NCBI GenBank assembly: GCA_016735415.1
Contig: JAERRP010000688.1
Location: 1-6,065, forward strand
Length of the DNA stretch: 6,065 bases
Direction of reading: 5' to 3'
Source of the DNA: Desulfobacterales bacterium
GTDB taxonomy: Bacteria > Desulfobacterota > Desulfobacteria > Desulfobacterales > UBA5852
A model generated the notes under the pieces. It was not told the origin of the DNA and made no database searches. It worked only from the letters and a program-made list of their open reading frames with translations. This document shows, piece after piece, positions 5,797 to 6,065 of the stretch (position 1 is its first letter; each line of letters begins with the position of its first letter). The translations under genes and the position numbers were made by a program.

Positions 5797-6065
5797 ATGA
5801 CCATCCGGGTTGATTATCTTAAAAAAGTCCATTTGCGTCTGGAGGCCGGCTCCGAAATCGGACAATGGGACCTCACCCCCGAATCGGCGGCGCTGACGTT
5901 TATATGCGGCATTGCCAGCGAAGGCATGTGCCCTTTCGAGAACGAACTGATCGGCAGGGCACCCGGTGAGCGGTTCGAACTGACGGTCGCGGCATCCCGT
6001 CTGGCCGATACCTTTGCCCATCTGCTGATGCCCTTGCGCCTGGCCCTGCAAGGCGCCGTCATGCC
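5797..6065 (+). CDS. FKBP-like protein, possible peptidyl-prolyl isomerase (partial, 3' end missing)
   Basis: The first 89 codons of a gene that runs past the right edge. ATG 5797 is preceded by GGGAGGCAGG (5786-5795), which serves as the ribosome binding site. There is no signal peptide, so the product is probably cytoplasmic. After a strand-like start (VDYLKKVHLRLEAG, 5-18), residues 33-64 run LTFICGIASEGMCPFENELIG and then RAPGERFELTV. This follows the FKBP/SlyD pattern of F-x-x-G, then P-x-E-x-x-L-x-G, then G-E-x-x-x-x-x-V. The Phe-Asp pair usual in active FKBPs is not evident, and two cysteines (C37, C45) lie in the core. The FKBP-fold assignment rests on a loose motif match, and isomerase activity is uncertain; it could also be an unrelated conserved hypothetical protein. 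Confidence 0.5.
   Translation, partial: MTIRVDYLKKVHLRLEAGSEIGQWDLTPESAALTFICGIASEGMCPFENELIGRAPGERFELTVAASRLADTFAHLLMPLRLALQGAVM

Overview
The window reads as chromosomal DNA of a moderately GC-rich Gram-negative bacterium. The style of the proteins (short YgiQ, paired HEQRo-type permeases, PilZ protein) suggests a Desulfobacterota sulfate reducer of the Desulfosarcina/Desulfobacterales kind. That placement is inference from protein style, not a search result. All complete genes lie on the + strand; one gene start on the - strand is cut by the left edge. Nothing here looks like a mobile element, a phage, a CRISPR array or an RNA gene.

Layout. Positions 1-25 hold the first eight codons of a - strand gene whose N-terminus (MNYKKTLN) resembles isoleucyl-tRNA synthetase. 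It has its own Shine-Dalgarno and a strong sigma70-type promoter (124-152). Back to back with it, a near-consensus promoter (216-244) drives a complete YgiQ-family radical SAM protein (424-2178). A 212-bp gap with a moderate promoter candidate leads to a three-gene polar amino acid ABC transporter cluster: permease (2391-3197), periplasmic binding protein (3216-4049) and second permease (4105-4992). An AT-rich spacer of about 130 bp then precedes a small PilZ-domain protein (5127-5633). The window ends in the first 89 codons of a small protein that looks FKBP-like (5797 to the right edge).

How the genes work together. The two permeases are paralogues that should form a heterodimeric membrane channel, fed by the secreted binding protein encoded between them. 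No ATP-binding subunit is encoded with them, so the transporter must use an ATPase from just outside the window or elsewhere. The binding protein has the family fold and signature, but two positions that normally hold the ligand's alpha-amino group are changed (Asp to Asn, Ser/Thr to Gly), so its ligand may not be an ordinary alpha-amino acid. The PilZ protein has altered versions of both c-di-GMP-binding motifs. I see no functional link between ygiQ, the transporter, the PilZ gene and the last gene beyond adjacency.

Overall this is a fairly ordinary housekeeping/transport region. The points most worth a second look are the binding-protein pocket, the missing ATPase, the insertion in the second permease and the degenerate PilZ motifs. 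I did not find a convincing new system.
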